The notes under the pieces are model-generated. The model was given only the letters and a program-made list of their open reading frames with translations. It made no database searches and was not told where the DNA came from. Shown piece by piece: positions 1 through 13,917 of a stretch of 64,000 bases of DNA (the stretch's first letter is position 1; each line of letters opens with the position of its first letter). The position numbers and the translations under genes were made by a program. Source of the stretch: Pempheris klunzingeri (taxonomy: Eukaryota > Chordata > Actinopteri > Acropomatiformes > Pempheridae); assembly GCF_042242105.1 (NCBI RefSeq), contig NC_092027.1:12551221-12615220 (forward strand), written 5' to 3'.

Positions 1-111
1 GCTGGGAGCTGAGGCACTGGCCAGCCGTTTGTTCCTCTTCTCCTTCATCCTCTCCTTTATGTCCTCCAGACTCTGCTGGTATGACTTCTTCTGGACCCGT
101 TCTTTCACCAT
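1..111 (-). CDS. N-terminus of an unrecognised basic coiled-coil-like protein (partial)
   Basis: Reading leftwards from the ATG at 109-111, 37 codons stay open to the window edge. The peptide starts [13 protein letters not shown] and continues with a run of alternating Lys/Arg and Glu residues, then an Ala/Ser stretch. This composition suggests a charged helix, as in many nucleolar or RNA-binding proteins, but I do not recognise the family and propose no function. The start fits because the ATG has a good context (purine at -3, G at +4) and lies about 290-390 bases downstream, in the gene's direction, of promoter-like sequence at 400-560. The gene must continue beyond the left edge. A 5' UTR intron is possible but no clear junction was identified. 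It is probably real, because promoter and reading frame agree; its identity is open. Confidence 0.55.
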   Translation of the reverse strand, partial: MVKERVQKKSYQQSLEDIKERMKEKRNKRLASASAPS

Positions 112-399
112 GGCTCAGGACCTTTGATTAGCTTAAAGTTGTTGTTTTACGTTGCCCAACTTCTCACCAGTGTAGCATAATGCTAATGTTTGTCCTTAGC
201 AAAACAAACGACTACGCTAACGTTCTAGCTAGGTTAGCACGCCATTTGACGTTAAGTTAACAAGCTATCATCAGTAGCTGCAGTCTGGCCTCATAATTTA
301 AATTAAAATAAACTTACCAACGTGTGTATATCACTAAGCTATGTTGTCTGTAAATTATCGCTTCAACAAAATGCGTTAGAGACTGAAGTTAGGCAGCGA

Positions 400-560
400 A
401 ATAATCCATTTTATCGCAGCTTGTCGACTCTTTCCCCGAGTTGACGTTCGAATTCAGAGCGCCGCCGCTGATTGGTTGAGTTTTAACTCGACGTCACTTC
501 CGTCAAGGCAAAATGGCGGCTCGGTAGATGGCGCTAATGTCCAGCGGAAAATTGTTTCCG
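400..560 (-). promoter_or_regulatory. TATA-less promoter with ETS-CRE composite and YY1-type motif
   Basis: CpG-containing sequence upstream of the minus-strand start at 111. ACGTCACTTCCG at 491-502 reads CGGAAGTGACGT on the minus strand, the classic ETS-CREB composite of housekeeping promoters. AAAATGGCGGC at 510-520 matches the YY1 core that usually sits at transcription starts. No TATA box was seen. The strand is assigned from the neighbouring gene. The exact start site cannot be fixed from sequence. Confidence 0.55.
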
Positions 561-784
561 CGCAGATGTACCTAATTTGGTATTCATTATCCGTCTGCAT
601 GTTCCCATCCCTTGAGACTAAGCAGTAGACTACCACACAGCAAATATCTAATTATAACTCTTGGCGTTTCAATCAGCCTCTTATCACGTCTTTGCTGTCT
701 GTCTGCTTGTCTTCAGGAAATAAACAAAGCAAAGTGGCGAACAGGCGCCACTGGGAAATGAAGGTATAGTACATTCATTTAAAA

Positions 785-1065
785 ATGGAAATTAGATTAA
801 TACCCATCAAGGGTCAGGCTCATTCAGCCCCTCCAAAATGACTAATTGAGCATTTCTAATTGACTGCTGGAGATAAGAGCTTGAGTTGTGTGTGCTGCAT
901 GAGGATAGAGCTGATAATTATGTTAATCTAAAGGCCCACTAACAGGCAATATTTGAGTTGTATTCCTTGAGGTTTTTCTGAAGCTCTCTCTCGTTGCGCT
1001 TTCAAAATCAGACAACACAGTCGCTCAGAAAGTCAATTATTAGATGAATGCACATTTTAATTTGA
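785..1065. promoter_or_regulatory. Candidate conserved enhancer (homeodomain-motif-rich)
   Basis: This AT-rich, CpG-poor block lacks simple repeats and is dense in TAAT cores. It includes ATTAGATTAATACCC, two TAATTGA words (one near 841-848), GATAATTATG and CAATTATTAG. Such texture is typical of vertebrate conserved non-coding elements that bind homeodomain proteins. No conservation data are available here, so this rests on composition alone. Confidence 0.25.
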
Positions 1066-4000
1066 GTTAGTACCTTAAGTCTTGCAATGCTCTGGGCTTT
1101 TTTTTTTGTCTGTTTCTTATTTGTTTGTTTTTCATGTCTTTCTTTCTTTGTTTATTTTTTACATATATGCACATTTGCCATCATGCATACACACAACTTT
1201 CTTAAAGCCACCATGCTTTCATGCCATAATTAACCCTTCCTACCCTTCTCAGGTTTTGCTCAATAAATGTTCTGTGAATATTGGATTACACTGAATACCT
1301 CGACATGATCTCATTTACTTTCCCAGCTCGAAGTCAAACAGGCATGTCTTACTTGGCAGGCTGTAGGGAAGAAACTTGCACCCTTCCTACATGGCACTGC
1401 CGCTAATGCAACATCCATTTGTGCCTTCTGCCAGTGAGGATCCAAGAAAATGTCCGTGACAGCCAACTAAGTGTCATATTGAGGCTGCAGGAGGGGGTTC
1501 GGTAAAGCTTGGGTGTTGCCAGCGTCACCCACTGAAAACAAATGACCTCAGGAGGGTGCCTCAACTGTGAAACAGGCCTCCAGTTTCGGGCAAGACCATT
1601 GAGTAAAGCAAGCAGACGGGTCTTGATTTGGCTGACTTTTCTCACAAATATTTGACATGTTCTCAGTGGGATTATTTCCACATTGCGTATGAAAGGATAT
1701 GCAGCAGTTAAGCTTTATTACAAACAAAATAAATATACGGTTTTATTACAGTTGGAAATCCCACCTAATCAGCAGCTAACATCATAGTTGTTTTTTTTTT
1801 TTTGTAAAAGTGTGTTCTTTTAGTATGGGTTAGGGGCCTGAGTAAGTGTAGCGAGTAAGCCATACAGGCCAGTAATGACTCACTGTTTTAATAATAAGAT
1901 CACTTCTGTTTACCTAAAAGGTGTATTATTCTTGCTAAAAGCAAGTAAATGTTACAGCTGTTGCTTCACAGCAGGGAAACAGTGAGTTGTGCGTTTGTGT
2001 GTATGAGTGTTTTTTGTGAGCCCGTCGGTATTAAAAATAAAATGAGAGAGACGGAGAAGGAGGGAGGAAACCATATAAGTCGGACAGATAGAAAGCCAGA
2101 GGGACACCACAGGTTTTAGCTCTGCTTGCTTAATGGACAAATCCATCACACAGTTATTTCATGCCACCCCTGACTATCCTCTTGTCAGACGCCTAGAGTG
2201 AAACTTATTACCACAGCTACGGGAAAAGGACAGAACAGGAGGGACTGATTAAAATAAAAACCAAGTGAGACATTAGAGCACATGTAGATACAAAGAACCT
2301 GTGACTACGAATTTCAGCACACATCGCCTTTTTAGTGCAACAGTAGCTAGCGAAAGTCTGCTTATCTACTGATGTGATGCACCGATGTCATTATTAAGAG
2401 ATTAAAAAACTCATCTCTGTCCAGTCAGATCCCCAGCTCACCCATCGCTGTCCAGACAGGCTGACTGGCCAATGTAAAGATCATCTGCTTTCCTACCAGA
2501 TGAAAAGTATTAGCTCTAATCTGTGCACTCGCCTCAGCTGGGGCCAAGAATACACAGCCCTACTTTTTAATATGGAAAATGTGTGTATGGTGCCATAATC
2601 ACAATTTATGGTAATGAAATCATAACACAGGTTGTGTAATCAACCCTTAAAGCAACTTTTAAGACAGGAACAGCTCAGTAAATGACATTATGACTTGTTT
2701 TAGAGATCTTGCATCGATAGGAAAGTGTAGAACAGATTACCTACATCTTTATCATGTTTTTGTGGTTTAGTTGAACTGATTTGACATTCATAAGATTGAG
2801 GACGTGAAAGCATACACATCTATGAAAATGTCAAGGATAACACAGTGAGGTGACTTGTTTCTATTATGACTCTTGATGTAAAGATATTCCAGGAGACTAA
2901 CATTATACTACCAATGAACCAACACGATCAACAACAATAAAGTCACTCTGAATCACACCTAAAGACAAAAAATACGTAAAATACATTATACATAAATAAA
3001 TACAAAATTATTGTCTGTAGGGCTTAATTGAAACTGCTTTTTAAAATTGTGGTGCTTACTCATGATTTTGTAATGCAAAGGTAACCAATTTTCTGGGACC
3101 ACAGTTAGCCATGTTTGTTTTAACCCCAGCAAGCACAACTAGCTGTTGTCTGGCTGACAATCATCGAGGGCATTTGAGTCCAAAGGATGCCTCAAATGCC
3201 CCCTCAAACTCACATTATAAGACAATTAATCATCTATCCTAAATAAGAAATTGACAATATTTAGAGGGGGTAAATGGTCCACTGGTGCAATGATTACCAC
3301 GATTGGGAAAATCCACAATGTATGCCAATAATGCAGAGGAACTCTAACATGACAATCTCTCCCTCCAAGGAAGACCAATGTATGACTGCATCGCCATCAA
3401 ACAAACCAGAGGAGCCATTCTTTGCCTTCACTTCTCCTTTGAAACCAGACAACAGCGGTACTGAGCCCCAGACACACAATCAACTCTCCGTGGGGTGCAG
3501 CTTGGTCATTATGCCTTACAGCCTGCTCTTTACGACCCCGCTGGGCCATTTACTTCACAGCCAACATCCTTTCCGTTTACTGATCTGTTGCTCCATGCCA
3601 TACCCCTGCTCCATGCCATACCGCTGCCCTGCCTGCCTTCCGCGGTACCGGAAAGCCACACATGCTGAACAAATCCTGCAGGAGTAACAATTGCTGCTCA
3701 GGTGGGAACTGGAACTGACGACTGTGTTGAAACTTTCAACTTTTGCTCGCTGGACAATCATGGACGTGTGTTGACCCACACAGATTGTGCTTGTACCACA
3801 GCTCCCCTCTGCCCACTCACCTTTTGTCTAAACATCAGAGCCAGAGAAACACAGCTCCCAAGGGCAGCTTTGATGTACAAGATACAGGGATTGATGTTCA
3901 CCACATGGTCAAATTCAGTGAGATCTCTGGACGGGCCTGTCAGAATATGGAAAACACTAACAAACAAAAAATGTTTTTTTTAACTCAATAGATTATTTTT

Positions 4001-4204
4001 CAATCAGATCCCTTTAAACAAAAGCCATATTGATGCAGACTGCAGCTGGCTTGCCACACAAAATAACTCTTTGACCTGTGAAATAAATGAGATTTAGTTG
4101 AGAAGAGTAATACCACTGTCAAAGCAGGAGTCAGCACTTGCTTAGCTTGCTTGAAACAGCAAATGGATTAAGCAAATGAGGTGTAACATGTTAATTAGTG
4201 GGTT

Positions 4205-4440
4205 TTAAAGGTCCCATATTATGCAAAATCAATTTCATCAAAAATATGTGTTGCCAGTGTGTCTAGAAACCCTCAAACTGTGAGAAAAACGGTCCTCTCC
4301 CCTTTTCTCTTGCTCCATCTTTCATTAAATGTGTGTGAAAATGCTCTGTTGAGACTTGGCTCCCCTTATGATGTCACAAGGTAGATATAGCAAGATATAG
4401 GAAAAAGGAATATTTCCCAAAATGTTGAACTGTTTTTTAA
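4205..4440 (+). mobile_element. AGGTCCC-ended non-autonomous DNA transposon, copy 1 (truncated)
   Basis: The left end reads TTAA then AGGTCCCATATTATGCA. The body has words shared with the inverted copy at 15516-16011: a C-rich CCTCTCC-type stretch, a GCTCCATCTTTC-type stretch, AAATGTGTGTGA, and GGCTCCCCTTATGATGTCAC. The right inverted end is not seen, so the copy is truncated or has a different right terminus near 4440. A TTAA flank suggests a piggyBac-like origin, which is inference. No protein is encoded. Confidence 0.6.
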
Positions 4441-6365
4441 ATCAATTCTCTCGCCTTTTCTTCTGTCTTAGAAGAAGTAATTATATATTGGAAATATATA
4501 TAGCAGTTGACCATATGATATAGTTTATAGCTTCAAGATTTTCCTCAGCATTATCTTTATTTGACTTTATTCATACAGCACCTATTTTAATGCAGGCATT
4601 CAAAAGTACTGTTAAAAGAAAGTTTTGGATTGAATACAGATAGCAGTTGTATTTTATGTTTTATTTTCCAGTTAAATTTCATAAAATCATTTTCGTCAAA
4701 TTGTTTTCCATCCCACGTTTCGGTCATAGTTTTGTAGCACTTATCTATGACCACCTTTGTTTTATGATTTAAAGTCAAAATGCTGCATCCTGACGCCAAG
4801 AGCTTATTATAGTTTTTTTTTCTATTTGAACAGCAAGCAACGCTGCATGTTCACATGGCATGCACAGTTCTGCCTTGTACCTTTGTACTCCCTCCAGGTA
4901 CCAGAGAATGAAAAATTCTCTAGATGCCAGGAAACACTTTTGTGTTGCTGACATGTGTTTATGTGTGCACGTGCGCATGGCTGCCATGAATTTGACAGAG
5001 GAGTGAGAGACAGAAAGGCGGTGGAGAGAGCAGCCGTGAACGTATTGTGAGATAACGAAAGAAAGATGACAAAATGTGAGGCAGAAAAGGTAGTGAAGGC
5101 TGCCGAGGGAATGAGCCAGGGAGTTAAGGGGCCAGAGGATGTCTGGATTCCAACAGCCTGTGGAGAATTGAGTATCCCGCACACAGATGTTAACAATCAT
5201 CACCCCCAGACAATTAATAATAATAATAATGATGACTGCTGTGACAAGTGGGAGAATCGGGAGGCAGTGATTGATTGGATGATAATTCTCTGAATTGGCC
5301 TATAGTATTATTTACTTTGGAGCGGCTGTAGGAGGCAGACAGCAAAAAATATATAACTAATTAATCCAGCTTGGTGACAGTTGGCTGATGAAAGACCAAA
5401 ACAAGGAGATAGTTGGAAGGGTCATAGAAAGTTGAAAAGCAGCAATCACACAGGGCCTGACCTGATAGTGGGTCGGCTTTCTGAGAGATGTCAAAATATC
5501 CATCTTTCAGATAACATCAGCGTGCAGTCACACATATTTAGTCAGAATTAGTAGTAGCAGTTTGCGGTTGTTTCACTTTCTTCACATAAGTGAAATAACA
5601 TGAGAAATAAAGAGAAACATTTCTGCTGGAGCATCTACAGTAAAACAATAAACCTAGTAAAGCAGCAGTACACACTCTGTCTATACTTTTAGAATAAAAT
5701 TACCTTCCTGTAAGCCTACCAAAATGAGCTTCACATTGCTTGAGGCTGCAGTGTAGTAAACCTCATCAGCAAGACAGACAGTAAAGTCGGACAGAACATT
5801 CCTGCTCTGATTTATCTCAGCGAATGAAGCTGGAGGGGGCGTTGAGAAGGGGGGGCAAAGGGTTATCTGTACTTTTAAGTAATGAATGGTTGAGAGGACG
5901 AATAAAGGTTACGGATGTCTGTGCTGTTTTTTTTCGGGAAATAACTGAGCACAGACCAAGGATTGTTTTTGCGTGCTGCTAAGTAGCGAAGGAGGATAAA
6001 ATGGGCTTAGGTCAGGGTCTGAATGCAGAGAGTTATGGGTTTGGGAGGAGGTGATGCCTGACTGTGCTTCTATATTTCTGGCAGTGTCTGGGTGAACACG
6101 TACACAAGGAGCTGAAAAGACTGACATAGATGTTTTCCACAGCATATGCATCTTATTTAATACGTCTGGCAGGACAGAGATGCATCTGATAAATGTCATA
6201 TTACACTGAATGGATATTGCACTTGTTTATTGATTAAAATACACATTTTGGAGCAGTGAATTGACGTTAGGAGTCATTTTCACCAATGACCCTGTGAAGA
6301 TGTGCTCATACCCAGAAAGGTGTCAAGAATTTTCTGGAATCAAATACGAGTGCCCACAGCTATTG

Positions 6366-6371
6366 TTTATT
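6366..6371 (-). terminator. Possible poly(A) signal for the ZNF385-family gene
   Basis: TTTATT on the plus strand reads AATAAA on the minus strand, about 450 bases beyond the stop codon at 6821. Another candidate hexamer lies near 6226. Transcript data would decide which is used. Confidence 0.25.
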
Positions 6372-6820
6372 GGAAAATAATAAACATTGTCAGTAAAGCG
6401 TGCTCTGATTGGCATTCACACTTATATGCATATCTTCACACACAGTCATAGTCATCATTGAAGTGATTCTTCCTTATACCGATACTGAATGAGACCATAT
6501 TAAGAGGGACTCCCTTGGTTGTTTTGTGTCTGAATCATTTTTATAAAACATAAAACTCTTACTTCTGTGATGACTACATCTGTGCATGCACTCACACACG
6601 TTCACACACACACACGCTCACATCAGAAAACTCATTCATTTGCTCTCCTGTACTTCTCCCTATCCCAACCTGTACCATGCTGTGGCCCCAGCAAATAATA
6701 TTCAGTCCATGACACCCATTGTTACATGGGGTACATTAAGGTCTGTCTTATATCACATCTCGTCCAGGTGTCAGGTCTGCTTTTAGCTGTAGTTCAGAGC
6801 TGATTGAGACACCGACGGGG

Positions 6821-9800
6821 TCAGTAGGGGGAAAATAGCACCGGCGTGTGTGTTGAACAGATGGGTCCAGGGGCCGGATGCAGCAGCGCCTGGGGAAGGG
6901 GCTGAGTCTGAAACAGGGTGGGGCTTGAGCTTGAGGCAGGGCGGAGTGGGAAAGTGGGCAGCGTTGCCATGGCAGCAGCAGCGGCGACAGAGAGTTGGCG
7001 CTGCAGGAGACACGAGGCCAGGGGTTTGGTCAGGTCTTGGTTCTTACGCAGAGCCAGACGAATCTGAGGAGGAACCAAACAAACAAACTGCAATCAAGAG
7101 TTTTTATCTCTCAAAAGGAAACTGGACAGTTCAAGAAGGAAACCAGAGAGTGACAAGGAGATAAAGCTGTTGCAGCTATTTGGCCACTGGAAAGGTATGC
7201 TGTCCTAGTACTTCCAAACAATCTTATCTTATATCTGCTGTCCTTTCTAACGTAATCTGCCGTCTTTTCCGCCTTAGGACGTCAGAGGACTGAAACAGTT
7301 CAGACAAGATTCTACTCATTTCAGTGCCGACTTGTCTCATTGGAAGTAGAGACTGGAGCTTCCTGGAAGGCATGCAGCTCGTTTACACAAACACAATCAC
7401 GAGGGACAAAGGTAAATCAAGCAACAGCAGAGTACTCACTGCCTGGAAACTCTGGTGACGCTGGGTGGGAGTGTAGGGGCTGAACTTAGGCTTGGCTGGT
7501 TTACCTGCTGCTCTATCTTTGTGTCTCCTACTGCTGATGTGCTGGAGTGGAGGAGAAAAACAGATAAACACAGAGCAAAATAAGGCAAGACAGACGTAGG
7601 CTGCAGCACAAAGGCAAAGCAGACAAAAAAAAAAATATCGGTCGCTTTTGGTTGGAAATTTGAGTCATGAATGAGGAGGACATTAAAGGAAGCCTTATCA
7701 AAGTTCCTATTTTGACAATTTTAGCAAAAATGTTGATATTTTGTTGGCTCTGACTTTGAGGTTCGAAATATTCATGAGGGGCGGGTTTGGAAATATTTTT
7801 GATTTGATTGACAAGCACAAACAGATGGCTACAGCCAGCACGGCACACAATCAGCGGTGAACTGCTAAATATTCATGAGCACCTGGCCAAAGTTAACTTT
7901 TAAAGAGTCGGTCATGAAGACCAACACTGTGCATTCACATCACGTACAGGGAATCTAACATCATATTCAAATGCTCACTGAAATAGACTAGATTTAGCAG
8001 CTCTGTGCTCATTATCTTGAGGGATCTGTGATTTTAACTCACCTGCAGCGACAGGTGTGAGATGTTCACACTGTGATTTGGAATAAAATATGCACGGTTC
8101 TGAATTGCCCTTCTGTGGTGCATGATGGATAGAGCGATGATGGCTCTGTTGACGCTTTTGACTGAGAGTGACAAATCTGTGTGACAGCTGACCTTTTTAT
8201 AGCTTTGCATTCATAAGAGGAACTAACCAGCAAGGAGGGTGAAAAGCCAGTTTTTTGGCGTCACCTACCCAATGTTCACTCAACTATGGTTAGTCATTTA
8301 GTGGACATACACATGAACTGATAAGACACAAAAAAACAGTGGTGGAAAGGAACAAAGTACATTTACTTAAGCACAGTTGACGCACTATTGAGATATATTT
8401 ACTTGAGTTTCAAGTAAATATTCAACTTGAGTTTGATTCCATGTTGTGCTATTTAATATTTTTAAAGCCACGGGAAATATTGAACTTTCTACTCTATTAT
8501 CTGAAAGTTTACTGCTTAGATTAAAATTTACATTTAGAAACATAAATTAAGTTTCATAAAGATTCATTAGATTAAATTAGTAGTTTCCAGTCTTTTTGGC
8601 TTGTGACCTCTGACAAAAACGTGTGTCTACTTGGAGCCCCTTGTCATGTTTCAGATTTCTGTGAGTGGTTGGCAGTTCCACTAAAGACAGAATTCCCCTC
8701 TAAACTTCTCACATGGTTTCGGTTAAAAAATAATGTTCAAGGCCCAAAGAGGTAAAATTATCCAGATATTAGAGGAAAGTCTAAAAAATAAATACAAATT
8801 TGTGTAGCAGAGGTTTGTTTTTTTCTCCTTCCCTCTCCCATCAATCATCTCCCGACCCCTCAGATTTATCTTGTGGCCCTTTGGACAAGTTCGACCCATA
8901 CGTTGGGAACCACTGGACTAAACTACCTACTTTAACAGTACACAAAGTTCCAGTTCCCAAGCTTGGGAACCAGCCGAATCTGAAAATTCATGTTTTATTT
9001 GCTCCGGCCACCCTCACACAGATATACACCATGAATCCACTGATATCGCTCCAATCACAGCCATTAATCTAATATGAGGCGGGATTGATACCAGGATGGC
9101 ATTTTATTGAATCTGCTCACATCAGCATTAAACAAAATGGTCGGTATATTTTATCTAAAAGAAGAACAAACAACTGCATTTAAAGCCTTTGTTGATAAGA
9201 CATGTGTTTGCCACTTTTAACAGGATTTGGTGGCGTCACAGGCTTCGCTGCTCTATCTGAATCCAGAGCCATTTTGGAAACTGAAAATGAACAGAAAGGT
9301 TAAGACTAAATCTTGACCAGCTGCAACGGTAAAATGCTGCTGTCAAAGCCCTCTGGCATTTTGCTGAAAATACATCTGTACTGAGTGCTTTTTCTTTTTA
9401 AAGTATTTTTAAACTGTTGCATTGGAACTTTTACTTAAAAGGATGTGAGTACACAAAGTGGAACCATCATATTATGAGCTTTAAAACACAAAATGGACTT
9501 CAACATCACCAAAACCAGAACTACAGACAAAGCCTTTTCTCCTCAGGTAGACTATTGAACATGCATGTTTCTATAGTTTATGGTAGTATACCTGAATGTA
9601 ACAGTGCACTTCACACACACCTGGGATTATTGGTTCAATTCTGTTTCACACAACGCTCTACCCTGTTGTTGTAATTTAGGTTTATGCCAAACATCAACAT
9701 GTTGTCTTATGCATAAGGAACAATTTGAGCCAAGTTTTGAAAAACCAAAAAATAAATGAATTGTACAAAGTTAAAGATTTGATCTCACTAATTCAGGGAC

Positions 9801-12800
9801 GACCATGTAAAACATCCCAGTTAAAAATTCTTCTAGGGAGCCACTGTTCCAAAAGCTGCTCCAAGGCAGGATCATATTAAATTTATGTCTGACATTTGGA
9901 GGTTCCTATCCCATATCTCCACTGATGCCTAAAACCAGTCTAAACTTAACTCTGTGATGGACCGTTGTGTCTGTATTAATCGTTATAACAATAACCATTT
10001 GAGGCTTTGTTGTTCGGCTGACTTTTTCAGCAACTAACCTGTTTGAGCTGAGTCTCGGAGTTGACATGCACATCGCAGATCTCGCAATGGAAAGTTTTGT
10101 TCTGGAGTCCAGTCGACAACTCAGACGGTGCGGCCAACTTGGCCTTGACTCCCGTCCTCGGGAAGGACTTGATGGCTCCGTCGCCACTCCGTGCCTCAAG
10201 CATTGTCTTGTGCTTAGTGCCTGGGCAGATGTAAAGTCTCGTCAACAGAGTATCAAACAGTGCAAGCAGGCTGAGCTTGACGACAGCTGCGCCTACAGTT
10301 TCTCACCACTGTTGTGGGCCTGCAGCTGGGAAGCAGAGTTGACAGCCACCTTGCAGAGAGAGCAGTAAAGAAGACGCATGGCTTTCTCCTCTTCCGTTTC
10401 CTCGTCTGGAGCTGCCTCCACCTCTCCATCTCTTTGCGTCTCTTTCTCTGGTGTCCTCGGGCTGAATGACAGCGAAGGCTCAGAGGGTGCTTTCACAGTT
10501 TCAGAGGGGCCGCTGCTTGATGATGCCGCCTCTGAGGTAGGGTTTGGGGCTGAGGGCTCTGAAGAAATAGAAAGACGCCACATACATAAGACAGCATGAG
10601 GGAGATGGAGACCAAGGAAGTCAGATGAGAAGGAGGCAGGCATACATTTTTTTTCCACTTGAAAAATTCCTGAACTCTTTCTGCTTGCAAGAAGAACCAC
10701 CAATTTCATGACATGCTTAGAGACTGATATAAAAACTCACCAGGTGATTATGAGCTCTGTCAACCTCACTAATTGCACTAATAATCAAAGATTTCCCCTT
10801 GGATCTGCCTCCTAGCACTTAAGTAAAGAGTTTTGTATAGAGATGATTTGGCTCCATTATCTTTTGTGCGACTGACTTGAGGAGGTTCCCCTGGAGGATT
10901 GCACACTGATTTAAGGATTCACCCTTTGCTAATAACAATGATTAGCTCTGCCTAGGCGAGTGGGTGTCTGTTTGTTGCCATTGATCGCAGTGGATGAGGC
11001 TGTTTGCTGAAGTAATCTTCCGAGAGTTCTCCTTCCATCTCATTCACTTAAATAAAACTCTAAACTGGAAATGATAACAAGTACTTTCTCTAATATTAGC
11101 GACATGTACAGTTCTTCACTCCTCTTGTTCTTTAGCTTGCAGCAAAATGTATTATTTTAATTCCTTAATGCCCAAACACATGCCAACATCAAGACTGGTG
11201 CACATAATGTATATGCATTAGTTGGAAAGCAGTTGCTGCTTTGATACACCTCCATACTTACTGTATGCTTACATATTTCCAGGCACACATGAACAACGGA
11301 TGCTCGCCCAAACACACACACACTGTACCCACAGATCATACTCAAAACGTTTTCACTGTGTTTTTGATCTCAGGAGGCCACCAAAGAGGTCAGTAAATGT
11401 TGACATGAAGAAGGAGAAGAGGATAATGTTCAGCGTTTAATCTCTTCACTGTGAAACCCGAAGCAGCAGGAGGTTTATACATCAAAGAGTTAAAGTCGTG
11501 CCGGGGAAAAGAAGGTCTGAGCAGTACATTTCTAATGCTGTCATACATTTGATGTGTGTATACACACACACACACACGCACAGTAGGGAAGTATGCATGC
11601 CTGCAGAGACACACACCTCCTGATGTTATGTCAGAGCTGGAGGTTTGGGAGGAGGGTGACGAGAGGATTTGCGATGTAGTTTCCTTGGCGACCGGTTCAG
11701 AGGTCCTGATCTTTGAATCGGGGGCGTCCAGAGCTTTCAGTCTTTTCGCGTGTTTGGTGCCACTATAATGGGAAGAAGCCTGCACCTGTGTAGAAAACAT
11801 CAAGCAAGGAGGTATGAAGTAACCGGACACAATTATTTAATTATGAGAACCTGACAGTGTTTTTCTTTTTTTTGTTTTTTTGTTTTCCATGTTTTTTTCT
11901 CTAGATATTGTCTCTTGTTAGAAGGAGTGGTGACATTGCATTTCAGTTCAGCACATTATATTGCTTGTTTATGAATCATTTTATAATAAGCATATTAAAA
12001 GATTTTTGCTCCACGTGGGTCAATTATCAGAGGTGTGCACATTTCACCCAATTATAATATGAGGCAGCTCTAACCCCTCAGAACCGGTAAAGCATCCAAA
12101 TAACAAGGGCAGGTTTCCTAAGCTGTTCAACTGTCTGTATGGGTGTGTGTGAGAAATAAAATCACCCTGAAAGAAAACATAGTGTGTGTTTTTCCCACAC
12201 CCACCTCAGAGTTGAACCTCAGACAACAGACTCCGCAGGAACTGGGCTTCCTCTTCAGAGGTGAGGTTAGCCCGAAGCCTGGGCCAATCAGAGCTTTATG
12301 GACATGATCCATCTGCATCAAAGTGGAAGCATAACGTTAAGGTCGTGACTGGTTCAGGGTCATGAAAGACAAGGCTGAGTAGGTAGTGAAAGTGATCACC
12401 TGAGGTCTAAAGGACATGCCGGCTGCAAGCTAATATGCTCCTTTCAAGAAAATGCAGATTTATAACGTCTCAGGTCAGGGGTGGAGGTTGTACGAAGGAG
12501 CTGAATGGGAGAGCCGTTTGTCTGGCACCCAGTCATGCATCAACACAAAAGTACATGCATGAAACATGCACATGTTCACACGTAATTCACTAGAGTATAG
12601 GACAATATAATGTGTAATGGCATGTCTGCAGAGGCTAACCTCGACTGACACCCTGTATGTTTGAAAGGTGGCTGTAAAAGGCAGAAGGGAGGCTGTAGTG
12701 AGCCTGGATTCCCACCAGATCAATTTATTCTAGTAGTGACATGTTTTTTTATGGCACACAGGAGGTTTCAAAATGTCAAAATGTTTACATAATCCTGACA

Positions 12801-13882
12801 AACCACTCTTGCAACATAATCTACTGCACCCCTGTTCATCAGTATGCTCAGTGCGCTCCAAACACCCATAATTTTGAGAGAAATATGGCTTAAATATGAA
12901 GCTTGCTGGCATTAGGTTAGAGCTTCCTGCTCTTCCATTGGTCAGAGTCACTTAATCCTCGCTCACTAATTGAACTGATGCTGTACTTCCCAAACAAAAT
13001 TCAGCATAACTACACAGCAATATATGGACGACGGAGAGGTAGAGGTTAGGCAGAAAGACTTGATTTGAAAATCGACTATGAACGCTATCATTTTATTTTC
13101 CACACAAAAACAACTGCGTTAACCGTTAAGTGTGATCACCATGAATCCCACCTGCCGCTCCTCACGATGGAGCAAACAGTAAACATTTTACAGCAACCTT
13201 TCAAACCCACAGGGGTGAGTGCTTCATGCTGAACACCCAGCCTCAACCCCATGGCACAGATCCTGATGGTCTTCCCACACGGACAGTTGGAAGTGAAGGT
13301 GGGCTCTGGAAACATTCCTCGCGAGGTAAAATAATGCATTTTGCCATTTAGAGGAAACAGGGTTCTATCGGTTTTGAAATCACATATTGTGTTAATGTTG
13401 CACTGTAACATAAAAAAAACAACTAACTAATGAGAAAATTACTCATTCACCCTCTGTTTCTTAATGAATGTAAGAAAGGGGTAGTAAACCTCCACGTCTT
13501 TGCATGTGTGTGCATGTGTGCACAACCATAATACCAGTATCTGACCACACAGTGCTGTGCACCTCTGGACATTACCTACTGGAATCTTTAATGAGCACAT
13601 ATACTCAGTGCAATAAAACCCAACTGGCCTTTGTGGAGCAAAACAAACCTATTACCTGTGATGAAATGTAGGGAGCCATATAACCAGGCCACAACCAGGG
13701 AGGCTTTATGGAAATCTGTCTGGAGGTGACGTAAAACTTTATGTGTTACTATGGGTATAGCCAACTAGTTCTGTAAGCCATAGGAACATCTGGCACTGCA
13801 CTGGAGATAATGCTTGTTTTTTCATTGCCAAAGATGAATTATTTGCTCTTCAAACATAAAGAAAGCAACAGAATCTGTCTGT

Positions 13883-13917
<35 letters not shown>

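Larger units (their letters stand above)
563..6360. other. Intergenic region without recognisable genes
   Basis: Both strands were read. Only short open frames with no family resemblance are present, and none is flanked by convincing splice sites. Contents noted separately are an AT-rich, homeodomain-motif-rich block at about 785-1065 and a transposon-like repeat at 4205-4440. The right boundary is set by the likely 3' end of the ZNF385-family gene. The rest is anonymous AT-rich teleost-type DNA. Confidence 0.6.

Noticed and set aside
3274..3687. 137-codon plus-strand open frame
   Set aside because: No recognisable domain, no promoter, no splice partners and ordinary intergenic composition.
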